Assembly (NCBI GenBank): GCA_033557465.1
Contig: CM066031.1
Coordinates: 1,073,361,640-1,073,425,639, forward strand
Direction of reading: 5' to 3'
Source of the DNA: Ichthyophis bannanicus
Lineage: Eukaryota; Chordata; Amphibia; Gymnophiona; Ichthyophiidae
DNA length: 64,000 nt
Shown: in pieces, positions 9,592 to 19,931 of the stretch
How the letters are laid out: the number at the start of each line of letters is the position of its first letter
How positions within the stretch are numbered: position 1 is the first letter of the stretch
Made by a program: the position numbers and the translations under genes
The notes under the pieces: generated by a model
Databases searched by the model: none
What the model saw: the letters and a program-made list of their open reading frames with translations, nothing else
What the model was told of the DNA's origin: nothing

Positions 9592-11356
9592 CTGCATTTC
9601 TATGTGCCACCCCCATGGTATGCAGATATATCTCATGCATATTCATGAGGGACAGCATGAAAACCCGAACAGTGTTTGGCACCGCAGGACTGGAGTTGGG
9701 AACCTCTGCCGTAAAGCAGCAGCCAACAGGGGCAGACACACCCACACCCACAGGTCCCATTATCCAAAGCCTCCTGGAGAGGCAGGACTTTGGGCTCTGC
9801 ATGCATCTCCCAATACTAGCATTTGCATACCTTAGTAATGCCACCCTAAACCTGGGAATATGGTATACATCTATCAAAAGGTTGCTATGATTACTGGCAG
9901 ATAGCAATTCCTTGGTTAAGTACAATTTTCTGAGTGAGCTGCATCATAGCAACCTTTCTGATGTCTGTGGAGTGTGCTACAGGTCTGGTGTCTGACAGTG
10001 TTTACCAATCTGGGGAGTGACTCCTACAGTATTGCGTACCATAGCCATGCCTGCACTGTGCCCAGGACTGGTGTGGTGGCCTGGGCTGCCCAACACCTCT
10101 ATAGTTGCACAATGCTGGCATAGGTGTGGGGAGTGTGTGTCTGTCTATCCAGTGTGTGGTGGCTGCCAACACCCTCCACAGCCCTCACTGCTAGCACTAT
10201 TGCCAGTATTGGCCTGCCAATGTGCATAATGAGGAGTAAGGTTCTGTGGGAATAGCCTGGATAGGGTGGCCTGACCTGGATGCATCTGCACACGGCATAG
10301 GGCAATGGCTCGGACATTGTAGTGCCTGGCCACCACCTTCACGGACAGGGTGGCCATAGCATGTCCTGCTGGGAGGTCACTCTCACCCTGACTGAACAGT
10401 GACCATTGCATGGCTAGGTTCCCCCATAATGCTATCTCTCTCATGTGATATTTATGGGTTCTCTTTTGGGGCCCAATCACTGACTTATTTGTTTGGTGTG
10501 TATGCTGACATCCCTGTTCTGGGTGCATGCATCTCCCCCAGGACCATGCACTATGGACTAGCTGGTGGACTGTCTGCAGCTAGTATGTGTCTTGCTGGAA
10601 TACCTTGCAGGGTGCAGTGGCTGGAGGCTTGTTGCTGGAGAATGTCAGATAATGGTGGGGGGCAGCTGAGCATGTCCAGGCCTGCTGTCTGTCTGCCATT
10701 GCGTTATGGATGTGTAGCGCTCTGTCACTTCCCCAACAGGGCTGGGGTTGATGGTCCTCTCTACTGCCACCATTGCAGGGAGGTAGACTGTGGATCTATT
10801 GATGGGTGCTCCTGTTTCCCACCCTGAGCCCCAGAGGGTGGGTTGTGTGGTGGTACATAATCTGCCTATGGGTCCATACACTCCCCCTTCACCTACAGCA
10901 GGTAACCATGGCACAAACACAGGATATGCACTATTCTGGGTGCATCATTGCCCATAGGGACTAGACATGACCGAGACATACAGCAGGACACAGATGTATC
11001 CTAGGTGTGTTTAACAGAACTACCTCTCACACACTGATGGGGACCTGCAGCATGGCGTATTTCAGCCATGAAAGGTGCTGTGGACCTGGTGCTGGGCGCC
11101 CCACCTCATCCTCAGGGTGGGCACAGTACCCGCACAATGTGACTGTCTGTGGCAGTGCCACACACAGTCATCTCGCCCTAGCAGGCCAGGGTGCTGTGGG
11201 GGTGCATACCCCATCTTGTGTTCACCTCTGGACTGCTGATCTGCATGTGCAGTGCACCATGGGTATGGGTGCATTGACCCAGATCCTGGCCAACACAGCA
11301 GGCGGTTTGGGTGGTGGCCTGACGCCCTTCAGTAGGCAGCCAGGGAGCTTTGAACA

Positions 11357-11432
11357 GCTATGAGGCTGTAGCCCAGTGGTTCCTTCACTACCTGTGGGGT
11401 CAGTGGTCATGGGTTCGAACCCACCATAGGGT
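11357..11432 (+). repeat. tRNA-like module 2 in copy B, with A box, B box and T arm
   Basis: TAGCCCAGTGG at 11369-11379 fits the A box consensus and GGTTCGAACCC at 11412-11422 fits the B box. The T arm GGG-TTCGAA-CCC pairs perfectly, and CTATG at 11358 can pair with CATAG at 11425 as part of an acceptor stem. The overall length of about 70 nt is tRNA-like. No clear anticodon arm or intact seven-base-pair acceptor was found, so it is called tRNA-like rather than a tRNA gene. Copy C has the homologous module at 61535-61610. Confidence 0.6.
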
Positions 11433-11514
11433 TATTTTATAGGGCTGTCTGCAGCATTGTCTATTTTTAATGTACATTAGTGCTGCCAGTGACAACCCCT
11501 CAGCGTACTGTAAC

Positions 11515-11700
11515 CTTACAGTGCCTCATAAGGCGCCCCATGCGGCACCTTATATGGCACCCTATAAGGTGCCTTATAGGGTGTTCTATAGGGGACATTA
11601 TGGGGTGCCTCAGCTGACAGTGCACTTTATAATGTAGCCTATGGAGTGCGTTAAGGGGTGCCTTATGTGGCACCTTAGGTTACGCCACTGTGAGGGTGTG
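11515..11700. repeat. Short-period GGCACCTTATA array in copy B
   Basis: GTGCCTTATA, GGCGCC and TATAGGGTG-type words alternate in both orientations at short spacing. The homologous array in copy C (61685-61920) is longer and includes a perfect hairpin. Confidence 0.7.
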
Positions 11701-11794
11701 TTTGCTGGCAACACTACTGAAAATAAATTTAAAATGCCTCCTCATTCACTACTTAAATGTACAGGGTGATGCCTCAGCCAGCCTTACGCACACT

Positions 11795-11858
11795 GGGGAA
11801 TCAAACCCATGACACCTGTATCATCCGTCAGTGCAGTAGCCATTGTGCTACAGCTCTG
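11795..11858 (-). repeat. tRNA-like module 3 in copy B, antisense
   Basis: On the minus strand TAGCACAATGG (11840-11850) resembles an A box and GGTTTGATTCC (11798-11808) a B box, at tRNA-like spacing. Copy C has the same module at 62044-62096. Confidence 0.55.
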
Positions 11859-12055
11859 TTTCAGTGTTTTGTGTCTGTGCGCCTTCTTACGTTTAACGCG
11901 TGGTAACGCGCCACGGCGCCCTCTAACACTCGTTATTTTCTGTAACGCGCGTTATCGGTAACGATGTACCACCCATGTCCTTATTTGGGATTTCTGGCTC
12001 TACCGCGGCTCCTAACGCGAATCAAACTAACGCAGTTTAGTAAACATACCCCTTA

Positions 12056-12324
12056 GAGAGCAATGATAAAAAAAAAAAATTCACATGTAGTTTGCCCACA
12101 TAAAAACATGGTCTGATTATCAATTATCCTCCTCCTGCCCACTTCCTTAGTCAGGTAAAAGTATACATGTTTCACGGTATGTATATTTTGCATGTGTATG
12201 GGGTTAGGTCAGAGACATGAAGACTTTGCACCATATTGTGCATTGTGCATGCTGGCAGCATTTTCAAAGGAAAGCTGTGTAAGGGTATTTCCCTTTGAAA
12301 ACGTGCTTGCCATCTTGCAGTTTC
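12056..12324. other. Unassigned spacer between copy B and L1-A
   Basis: No gene was recognised here. The last bases, CATCTTGCAG (12311-12320), pair with CTGCAAGATA just after the L1-A right flank, so the L1-A target lay in the loop of a short inverted repeat. Confidence 0.3.
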
Positions 12325-12342
12325 AGAATATCTGCGAGACTG
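12325..12342. repeat. Target-site duplication of L1-A, left copy
   Basis: The 18-bp AGAATATCTGCGAGACTG is repeated exactly at 17725-17742 and flanks L1-A. Confidence 0.95.
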
Positions 12343-12481
12343 GGGGGGCGGAGCTAGCCACTGAACAGAATGGATGCCTGAATTTTTGCTCCCGTTGCTG
12401 CCCAAGAATCCTGAACATATCCCGGTATTAAATTGAAGTTTGTACCCCCTACCTACATCAATAACACCGAAATATAGCTGG

Positions 12482-13336
12482 ATGGCATCCCTGAAGCCTG
12501 CCCGGCTGGAATTTCCGCAGGGATCCGGCTCAGCAGCGAAACGATCCAAACCCGAAGTGGGTTCCCCGCAGAAAATGGCCGCGGGAGAGAAGGAGGGATT
12601 GACTGCCGGTGGCCTACGTGAAGTGCTACAGGAATTGAAATGCGTTAAAAAAATGATCGCAGCCAATTCTAGTTCACTGAACATGATTCAAGAAGACTTA
12701 CTGGAGGTAAAAGAGAAACTCCTCACCATCACCACTCGACTTAGTGCAGTTGAATTACAAACCCAGAAGCATGGCGTTGCATTAGAACAGCTGGGCCCTT
12801 TGGTCAAACGAGTCCGGCACATAGAAAGTCAGATTGAAGATCAAAACAACCATGCCCGTAGAAATAATATCCGCCTTGTTGGAGTCCCCGAAGGCGCTGA
12901 AGGCACCGATCCGATTGGATTTCTGGAAAAAACCATACCGGAGATGCTGCAGCTTGTCTTTGCAAGGCCTTTTGAACTAGAACGGGCCCATCGAATCCCA
13001 ACACACAAAGCTGAAAACACACGATACCCGCGCCCACTCATAATGAAGGTACTGAGATACCCACAGGTCCTACAGATCTTTCAAGCTGCACGGAAAGCCG
13101 GATCACTGCAAATCCAGGGACACAAAGTGGCACTCTATCCAGATTTGAGCAAGCAAACGGTAGATCGGAGAAAAGCGTTGCTGGCCTGTAGACCCATGCT
13201 ACAAAGTGCACAGGCAAGATACGGGCTATACTACCCAGGAACCATGCGGGTCACGCTGCATAATGAAACGAGGAATTTTGTTGAAGCTGAAAAACTGAAA
13301 ACTTTCCTACAAGAAAAATGCGGTATGGAAACCTGA
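12482..13336 (+). CDS. LINE ORF1 protein (L1-A), intact
   Basis: This is the nucleic-acid-binding chaperone that coats LINE RNA. The protein is 284 residues from MASLKPARLEF. An upstream in-frame ATG at 12440 exists, but L1-B ORF1 begins MAAHKPARLDF, which supports 12482. Residues about 45-130 are predicted coiled coil (heptads around LLEVKEKLLTITTRLSAVEL), followed by the L1 ORF1 RRM-type signature RRNNIRLVGVPEG at about 138-150, an ERAHRIP motif, and a C-terminal domain with RPLIMKVLRYP. Order and length fit the L1 ORF1p (Transposase_22) family. No stops or frameshifts are seen. Confidence 0.93.
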   Translation: MASLKPARLEFPQGSGSAAKRSKPEVGSPQKMAAGEKEGLTAGGLREVLQELKCVKKMIAANSSSLNMIQEDLLEVKEKLLTITTRLSAVELQTQKHGVALEQLGPLVKRVRHIESQIEDQNNHARRNNIRLVGVPEGAEGTDPIGFLEKTIPEMLQLVFARPFELERAHRIPTHKAENTRYPRPLIMKVLRYPQVLQIFQAARKAGSLQIQGHKVALYPDLSKQTVDRRKALLACRPMLQSAQARYGLYYPGTMRVTLHNETRNFVEAEKLKTFLQEKCGMET

Positions 13337-13709
13337 GGTCAATATTCTGATCTCTCACGCAGTGTAGAGAACTCAGCATATACTCAGGGGGTGCGGCCGT
13401 GCGTTCTCACAAATTTTAGAACGCCTTAAGCCTTGTTAAACACCTCATTGACTGTATTTCTGTTGTTCTAAATAGTTTTAATTAACCAGATATTTCTGCT
13501 TGAAATGTAGGGGTGGCAACGGGAGGTCGGGGTTGGTTACTGTTTCAGTGGATTGTGTTCACCTTAGCGATACAATGTTTGCCAGTTATGCAGTTATTTG
13601 TGTCAGTCCAGTCCAGTGCAAAACCCTCCACATACACGCAAAATGCAAGTACGCGGCAGACCTATCCATAGGATAGCTTTCACCTATAAGACAGCTTATT
13701 CCAACATTG
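13337..13709 (+). other. Spacer between ORF1 and ORF2 of L1-A
   Basis: This is 373 bp with no gene. It is internal to the LINE and is presumably crossed during ORF2 translation by reinitiation. Confidence 0.6.
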
Positions 13710-16700
13710 ATGTCTAGTGATCTCCTAATGCTTTCGTTAAATGTAAAAGGTATTACTGGCCCTGTCAAGCGAAAGAAGATTTTAGCGTACTGCCAACAAA
13801 AAAAAGCAGATATTGCCCTCTTACAAGAGACACATTTAACAGATACTGAATCGCAGAAAGTAACCTCTAAATATTTCCTGGTGGCGGCCTCGGCCTCTGC
13901 CACTCAACGCAAAGGGGGGGTAATAATATTAGTGCGCAAATTCCTGCAATCCGCCATTACCGGCACACAGATTGATCCGCTAGGTCGATGGGCCAGAGTG
14001 ACGATGAAAATAAATCAACAGCTTTACACATTCTTCAATATTTACGCACCCAACCTCGATGACCCTAACTTTTTCAAACTGATAGCTAAAGAAGTTACAG
14101 CCGCAGCTCACACCAATATCATCTTAGGGGGCGATTTCAATGTCATCTTGGATCCACTGTTAGATCGCACGCCCTATCGGGCTGTAGACAAAGTCAAATC
14201 GCAGGCGATTCTTAAAGGAATCATAACAGAGCTACACTTGGTAGACCCATGGCGCCTACTTCATCCCCAAGAAAGAGACTACACATTTTATTCCATCCCA
14301 CATAATACCCAAACAAGGATCGATTTCTTCCTACTGTCCACAGAGCTGATGCCTCAAGTGTTGTCCGCAGAGATATATGCTACAACGGTATCGGATCACG
14401 CCGCTGTGTCCCTAGTGCTGGATACCAACGTTACACAACATGTTCCGCCAAGATGGACATTTGATAAATCCCTACTAGCAGATGACTCCTTTGTACAGCT
14501 ACTGTCAGGGGAAATTGAGACCTATTTTAAATATAATACACCCACTGATACCTCCATCTGGAGCTGGTGGGAAGGTTTTAAAGCGACAATACGAGCTCAT
14601 ATTACCACCTACACCATTAGACGGCGTAAAGCCAGGAAAAAAGAAAAAGATGAACTGGAACTCCAAATAAAAGCTGGGGAAAGGTTACTAGCCAAAAGAG
14701 CTGACTCAATGATATTGATTAGACTCCAAAAATTGCGATACCAATATAATGCTCTCCTCAACAAAGAAGCACTGAGTAGTATCCAGCTACAACGTAGTAC
14801 ATACTACTATGAAAGCAACCGCTCTGGATCCCTCTTAGCTCGGCAGCTCAAACCAAAGACCAGCAAGACCGCTATAGCGGCGTTGCAAGACAATTCCGGG
14901 GGCCTTCTCCTGAGATCTGACAAAATACTAGACCGCTGCAAAGAATTCTATGAGGAACTATATCGTTCAGATACCCAATGTAGTGACAGAGCTTTTGAAG
15001 ATTTTGTCTCCAAGATAGTAGGACCCACATTAACCAGTCATCAAAGTCGAACGCTGGAACAAGAGATCTCTGTAACTGAAATACAAGATGCGATCAAACA
15101 GATGGCTCGTGGCAAAGCCGCCGGTCCAGATGGTATCCCACTGGAATTCTATAATAAATATTGCATTCAATTGGCTCCCATGCTACAGATCTACTACAGT
15201 GGCCTGCAAGATGAATCTCCAGAGATTGGAGCCCTGGCAGAGGCTGTGGTGGTAATTCACCCGAAACCGGGCAGGGATACACAAAAGATAGAGAATTACA
15301 GACCCATCTCTCTCCTAAACTCTGATTATAAAATCTATGCTAAAGTGCTTGCTAACCGATTAGGACGGATCTTAAAAGATTTGATACATGAGGATAAATG
15401 TGGATTTATACAAAACAGACCCACTACAGATAATGGAAGATTATTGGCACATGTACTGGCATCTGCCAAGACTAAGGCCGAGCCCCTGATAGGGCTAGCA
15501 TTGGATGCCGAAAAAGCCTTCGATCGACTGGAATGGTCCTTTCTATTTCGATCCCTACGGTGGTTTGGGATAGGAGAAAAGTTCCTAAAACGCGTTGAAT
15601 TGTTATATACCAAACCCACAGCTCGAATAGCGGTCAACTCACACCTCTCAGCCCCTTTTCAGTTGCAAAGAGGGACCAGACAGGGTTGCCCCCTGTCACC
15701 GATGCTTTTTAATTTAGCCCTGGAACCCTTATTAATAGCGATCCGACAGAAGGAAAACATAAAAGGAATTGAGTTAGCTGATGGTCCCTGTAAATTGTCA
15801 GCATATGCAGATGACCTGCTCATTTTTCTACAACCATCAGACCTTCCTGAAACACTGCAACTCATAGATGCATATTCAGCGATATCCGGATATAAAGTAA
15901 ATCTGAATAAAACAACAATTATTCCTCTGAATGAACAGGTCAGCGAAGAAATGATGCGTGGATACCCCTTTCAATATGAGAAGTCATCCTTTAGATACCT
16001 GGGCGTGACCTATGGCACCACCTTGGAAGAGACTGTCGCAATCAACATTAAGATGTGTCAAGAAATTGTACATGATAACGTCTGCAGGTGGACCCCCTTC
16101 ATTTGAGTTGGTGGGGCAGGCTAGAAACGATAAAAATGATGTTGGTACCAAAACTCAGCTATATATTAAGTATGATTCCCTTACGCTTCCCGTCAGCCTT
16201 CTATAAGAAAATGAATAGTCAACTGATAGCCTTTTTATGGAACAACCGAGTACCTAGAATAGCTGCCTGGAAACTGAAGTTACCTAATGCACAAGGAGGT
16301 GTCCATTTCCCAGATCTCGGCTGGCTGCACACTGCCTCTCTTTTAAAGCAGGGTGCTCAATGGGTCGACTCTGACAACACGGATAAAGGACCTAGATGGT
16401 TGAGTGTGGAGCGGGCCATACATTCCCCCCTACCTACATGGCTAATGGTTGGCACAGTAGTAGACCAGACTGTACCACATAATGCTATTATCCGAGAAAC
16501 ACAGCATGCCTGTCGATTATTGGCATCATGTATCGATGGAGGGGATGACTTCGCCGCAGATATGCCCTTATGGCTGAACCCGCGCCTTATCATCGGAGGG
16601 AAGCCTGTCTTATGGAAAAAATGGGTGGAACATGATCTTATAACCATTGGACAACTGATCAATGGAAGTGCATTTAAAACCTTTGACAGATTAAGGACGG

Positions 16701-17467
16701 AATTCCGATTGCCTAATACATGCTATTTCCAATGGTGTCAGCTCCGATACTGCATGAGCAAAGCGGGTGTGTCACCTGTCTTGATACGTACTGGATGGCC
16801 ACTGCGACAGAAACTTCAAGAATTACAAACAGATGCCAAAGCTGTTTTGAGATGTGTTGCGATTCTCCGATCCAAAAGTGACAAGACATGTTTTAAGATA
16901 CAGTCGGTATGGGCTACTGAAACCGGTCAAGATATACCTCCGGAAAATTGGGACACTTTTTGGGGAACTCAAATACGTGCCACGAGAGCAGCGTCTCTCA
17001 CACAATCTATGTACTTTATAGCACATCGAGCGCATATTACACCGGCTAAGAAAATGAAATGGACACTACAGGAGGGAAATCGATGTTGGTCCTGTAACAT
17101 GGAAATTGGGACACTGGCACATATGTTGTTCCATTGTAAATCCCTGGAAATATATTGGAACAGAGTATGGGAACGCATATCACAAATCCTCAACTTACAA
17201 ACTCCTATCACTTATCGGATAGTAATATATAAATCCATAGCTCTGGAACCTACTCTGATGAAATGGGATAGTAAACTGCTGGACTTAATGCTCGGGATAG
17301 TGCTTAAAATAGTTCTAATACGCTGGAAGAATCTCGACAAAGCTTGTTTCGAGCATTGGTGGAGTCTCTTAATCCTACACAAGACCTACGAAGAGATCTA
17401 TATAGCCAAGAACCCATGGTCTGGTAAACTAAGTAAGAAATGGTCAGCTTTACAAAATTATGTTTGA
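13710..17467 (+). pseudogene. LINE ORF2 (endonuclease and reverse transcriptase), one frameshift
   Basis: ORF2 nicks the target and copies the RNA in place. The first segment (to 16106) has an apurinic-type endonuclease with SLNVKGI, LLQETHL, NIYAPN, GGDFN, TRIDFF and SDHAAVS, then a reverse transcriptase with [37 protein letters not shown] and the catalytic SAYADDLL. A one-base shift in a five-C run near 16092-16096 moves the rest to another frame (WWGRLETIKM onward), which stays open to 17467 and includes a zinc knuckle of C-x2-C-x8-H-x4-C type near 17090. Total length would be about 1250 residues, normal for the family. The element is therefore one step from an open ORF2, unless the shift is a sequencing error. 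Confidence 0.92.
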
Positions 17468-17693
17468 TGAAAGTGATTGATGGAGGCTGCCTTGTGGAAT
17501 GGTCTCTGCTGTAACCACATTGAACGGAGAGAGGGAGGGTGGCGTGCTGGCATGGACTGATACTAGTTCTTGTTAAAGTTATTGTACTGTCTTGTTCAAG
17601 TTATTATATTCTTTTGCTATTTTGATCAATAGCATCTGCTTGTATCCTTCTATATCATGATCGTTTGTACTGTTATTTTATATGTTTAAACTG

Positions 17694-17724
17694 AATAAAA
17701 ACTACCATTAAAAAAAAAAAAAAA
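17694..17724 (+). terminator. Polyadenylation signal and A tail of L1-A
   Basis: AATAAA at 17694-17699 is followed by a short spacer and an A run of about 15 ending at the right TSD. Confidence 0.85.
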
Positions 17725-17742
17725 AGAATATCTGCGAGACTG

Positions 17743-18615
17743 CAAGATACTAAGGAGCATGAAAATTATCCTCACCATCTCTAATGTTGAAGGCTTAGGA
17801 GTAATATTAGACTCGTCATTAACAATGGAGAAACAGATTTCAAAAGTGACAAAAAGCTGCTTATGCTAATTTATGTTTGATAAGACAAAAGGGGTCTTAT
17901 TTATCGGAAGATAATTTGAAAACCATCATTCAAAATATGGTGATAGCTCAACCAGATTATTGTAACATGGTTTGTTTAGGAGTAGAGAAAAAATGTAATG
18001 TGAGGCTACAATTAATCTAAGATGTTGTTGCAAAACTTAGAAAAAGAGTTAAAAATGGGATTGAATTACACCAGTTTTAAAGGAGCTACATTGGCTCCCT
18101 CTTGAAGAAAGAACACAATGCAAATTGTTGACAATAACCTATAATATTATTTGGGGCAAGGCCCCTAATTATCTGAATAAATATGTGGACTTATATATTC
18201 CTCACCATTCCTGGAGATCTGAAACAAATATCTAGTTACAATTCTCGTCTAAGAAATCATGTAGATTAGTTATGACTAGTAAGAAAACGATAACAGCAAG
18301 GGCTCTGATAGAGTGGAATAATTTGCCAAGGTTATTGCAACTTGAAAGAAATCATAAAATGTTTAAGTAGATATTAAAAACATGTCTTTTCTCTCAGCTG
18401 AATCAGTACACTGCAGTTTAATCAGCAAGAACTGATGTAATTATCTGGATATGACAGTTAAATATTGTTTTTGCAAGGTTTTGTGGCTACTATTTTGGTT
18501 TGTTTACTATCCTTACTTGTAAACTTATGGAATCCGCTCTGGCTCCTATATTTTGGAAAGAAGCAGGTTATGAATGATTTTTTGAATTGAATTAAATTAA
18601 ATTAAATTAAATTCA
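17743..18615 (+). mobile_element. Old LINE 3' end (L2/CR1 group), 5'-truncated
   Basis: Broken frames on the plus strand read like the C-terminal region of L2-type ORF2: GLGVILDSSLTM-like text near 17790, PDYCNM-like text near 17960, and an EWNNLP-like segment near 18310. Several stops and shifts are present. The end is an AT-rich repeat of AATTA type (18580-18615), a LINE-like simple tail. Clade assignment within CR1/L2 is uncertain. Confidence 0.6.
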
Positions 18616-19045
18616 AGAAACCTGTTAGGTCCTTGCTGGGTGTGACTAATTCACTGTGAGAGAAGCTCTCTTGACGGATCTCCTTAAGAGGAATGCCACT
18701 AACAAAGTAATATGGGAGTCAGAATGTACAAAAGACTGCAAACGATTTTAAAAGATGTCTGTGCAAAGAGCCCATAATGTATAGCATACATTTTTCCAGT
18801 GAAGACCCTGATCTAAACTGATGCATCAGAGATGGGGTTTAGGCAGTCCAAGCTCATGAAGACCAGGAGGAGGATACCCCATTTTATACCCAAGTCAGAA
18901 GCTTGCCCTATATAATGAATTATTTAGTGACTGTGAAGAAAGGTCTCATGGTCCGCCAGTGAAGTGTCCATGTTACTACTTCCAGAACAGACCAGTCATA
19001 CTGGTAATGGATCACACTCCTTTAAAGGTCACCTACCACTGTACC
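18616..19045 (+). pseudogene. Ty3/Gypsy-type pol fragment (RT to RNase H junction)
   Basis: Translating across shifts shows the usual order at this junction in Ty3/Gypsy polyproteins: RSLLGVTN near 18627 (the family has FLGLxxYYR), a segment with LCKEPIMYS near 18766, then QTDASEMG near 18817 as the start of RNase H, and VMDHTPLK near 19009. Frameshifts and stops are frequent and no LTRs, protease or integrase are seen. This is the only LTR-retrotransposon trace in the window. It was recognised by pattern, and a profile search would settle it. Confidence 0.6.
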
Positions 19046-19185
19046 ATACAGTGCTATTTAGCCATATAACACTACAAATTTAAAGTATAACCATCTGGGA
19101 AAAAGACTCAATATGGATTTTGTATACTGAGGAGTGCAGAGTGTGTGTTTTGGCACTTAAAAACAAAGTGGTGAGCTCTACAATG

Positions 19186-19392
19186 GAGTGGAAGAGTAGC
19201 CAAGTGATTAGAGTACTACACTGTGCTCAAACTTGCCAGGGTTCAAATCCCATTGGCACTTCTTGTGACCTTGGGCAAGTCATTTAACCCTCCATTGCCT
19301 CAAGTATTAAACTTAGATTGTAAGCCCTGTACAAGGAAATAGCTGACTGTAACTACATGTACTGGAAAGATGTGAGCTAAATACTTTGTTAT
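19186..19392 (+). mobile_element. CORE-SINE (MIR-like)
   Basis: A tRNA-like head has TAGCCAAGTGATTAGAG at 19197 (A box) and GGTTCAAATCC at 19240-19250 (B box). It is followed by CTTGTGACCTTGGGCAAGTC near 19261, the hallmark of the CORE domain in MIR-type SINEs. The 3' part has AGATTGTAAGCC as in L2 tails. SINEs of this type are copied by L2 proteins. Confidence 0.85.
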
Positions 19393-19419
19393 AAGTAAAA
19401 GGCTAGAAAGAACAATAAT

Positions 19420-19931
19420 TCCACAGATGTAATCCATGTTGAAAACCAGAGGAATGCAGGACCTGATAGGCATCAGCAGCTGGGAGTGGGAAAGGCAAGC
19501 TCCTCCTGCCCCCCCACTGCCAAGGCCAATCAAACCCAACCCAGGAACTTTAAAAATGAACTGTACTTAGACACATCCCTTCCTGGCAGGACCGCTCCTG
19601 AGGGCCTCACTGAAGGGCCCTTAGGTGGGGACCTAACCAGACCTGCAAGAAAGAATGTAGCAAGACCTCAACAACAACGTTACTGCAAAAGGCAATGCGC
19701 TAATGGCTGTCACCAGCCCCGATATAACCCGAAGATCTCTTCAACCCAGCACAGCCTCCCTAACCCCCACACAAGCGTTTCAGTAACTGGCAAGAACCAT
19801 CCATCTCTGTACAATGAAGAAGAAAATCTAGCTAACTGCTGAGCAGCTCAGAAAACACCTACAATGATGACTCCACTTATCATTCTACTAACATTGTGCC
19901 TCTCCTCACATCCACCACACCACTATCCTTA
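19420..19931 (+). mobile_element. Probable 5' part of the plus-strand L2 element
   Basis: An open frame (19486-19842) with no recognised domain lies here, upstream of an antisense L2. The sequence on either side of that antisense L2 could join into one plus-strand L2 whose endonuclease begins after 21590. Whether this stretch belongs to the L2 is inference; a consensus comparison would decide. Confidence 0.35.

Larger units (their letters stand above)
7756..12052 (+). mobile_element. Harbinger-like non-autonomous transposon, copy B (4.3 kb)
   Basis: A perfect 22-bp TIR, GGGGTATGTTTACTAAACTG plus CG, is at 7756-7777 and in reverse at 12031-12052. TTA is duplicated at 7753-7755 and 12053-12055. 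A 3-bp TTA or TWA duplication is typical of PIF/Harbinger. The interior lacks a credible protein gene and is collinear with copy C. It contains a subterminal palindrome (7801-7868), three tRNA-like modules, an embedded MITE and a later fold-back insertion (9256-9591). It may be moved in trans by nuclease and Myb proteins from elsewhere. Ends and target duplication are seen directly; superfamily is inference. Confidence 0.8.
12343..17724 (+). mobile_element. L1-A: full-length L1/Tx1-like LINE, nearly intact
   Basis: The element is bounded by an exact 18-bp TSD. It has a 139-bp 5' region beginning GGGGGCGGAGC (a GC box at the extreme 5' end), ORF1 (12482-13336), a 370-bp spacer, ORF2 (13710-17467), a 3' region with AATAAA at 17694 and a terminal A tract. 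The only lesion seen in the coding regions is one frameshift near 16094. Intact TSD, tail and frames indicate a recent insertion. L1-B (47721-53180) is a related copy. The Tx1-like label rests on ORF2 style and the amphibian-like context and was not tested by phylogeny. Confidence 0.93.

Noticed and set aside
10399..11363. Long plus-strand frames inside copy B as transposase exons
   Set aside because: No DDE motifs or helix-turn-helix were seen, and the collinear frames in copy C are broken at different places, which argues against coding selection.
11357..11432. Functional tRNA gene
   Set aside because: A and B boxes and a T stem are present, but no complete acceptor or anticodon arm could be drawn. 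It is described as a tRNA-like module only.
19486..19842. 118-codon plus-strand frame as a host gene
   Set aside because: No domain or repeat of known protein type was recognised, and the context is L2. It is kept only as a tentative part of the L2.
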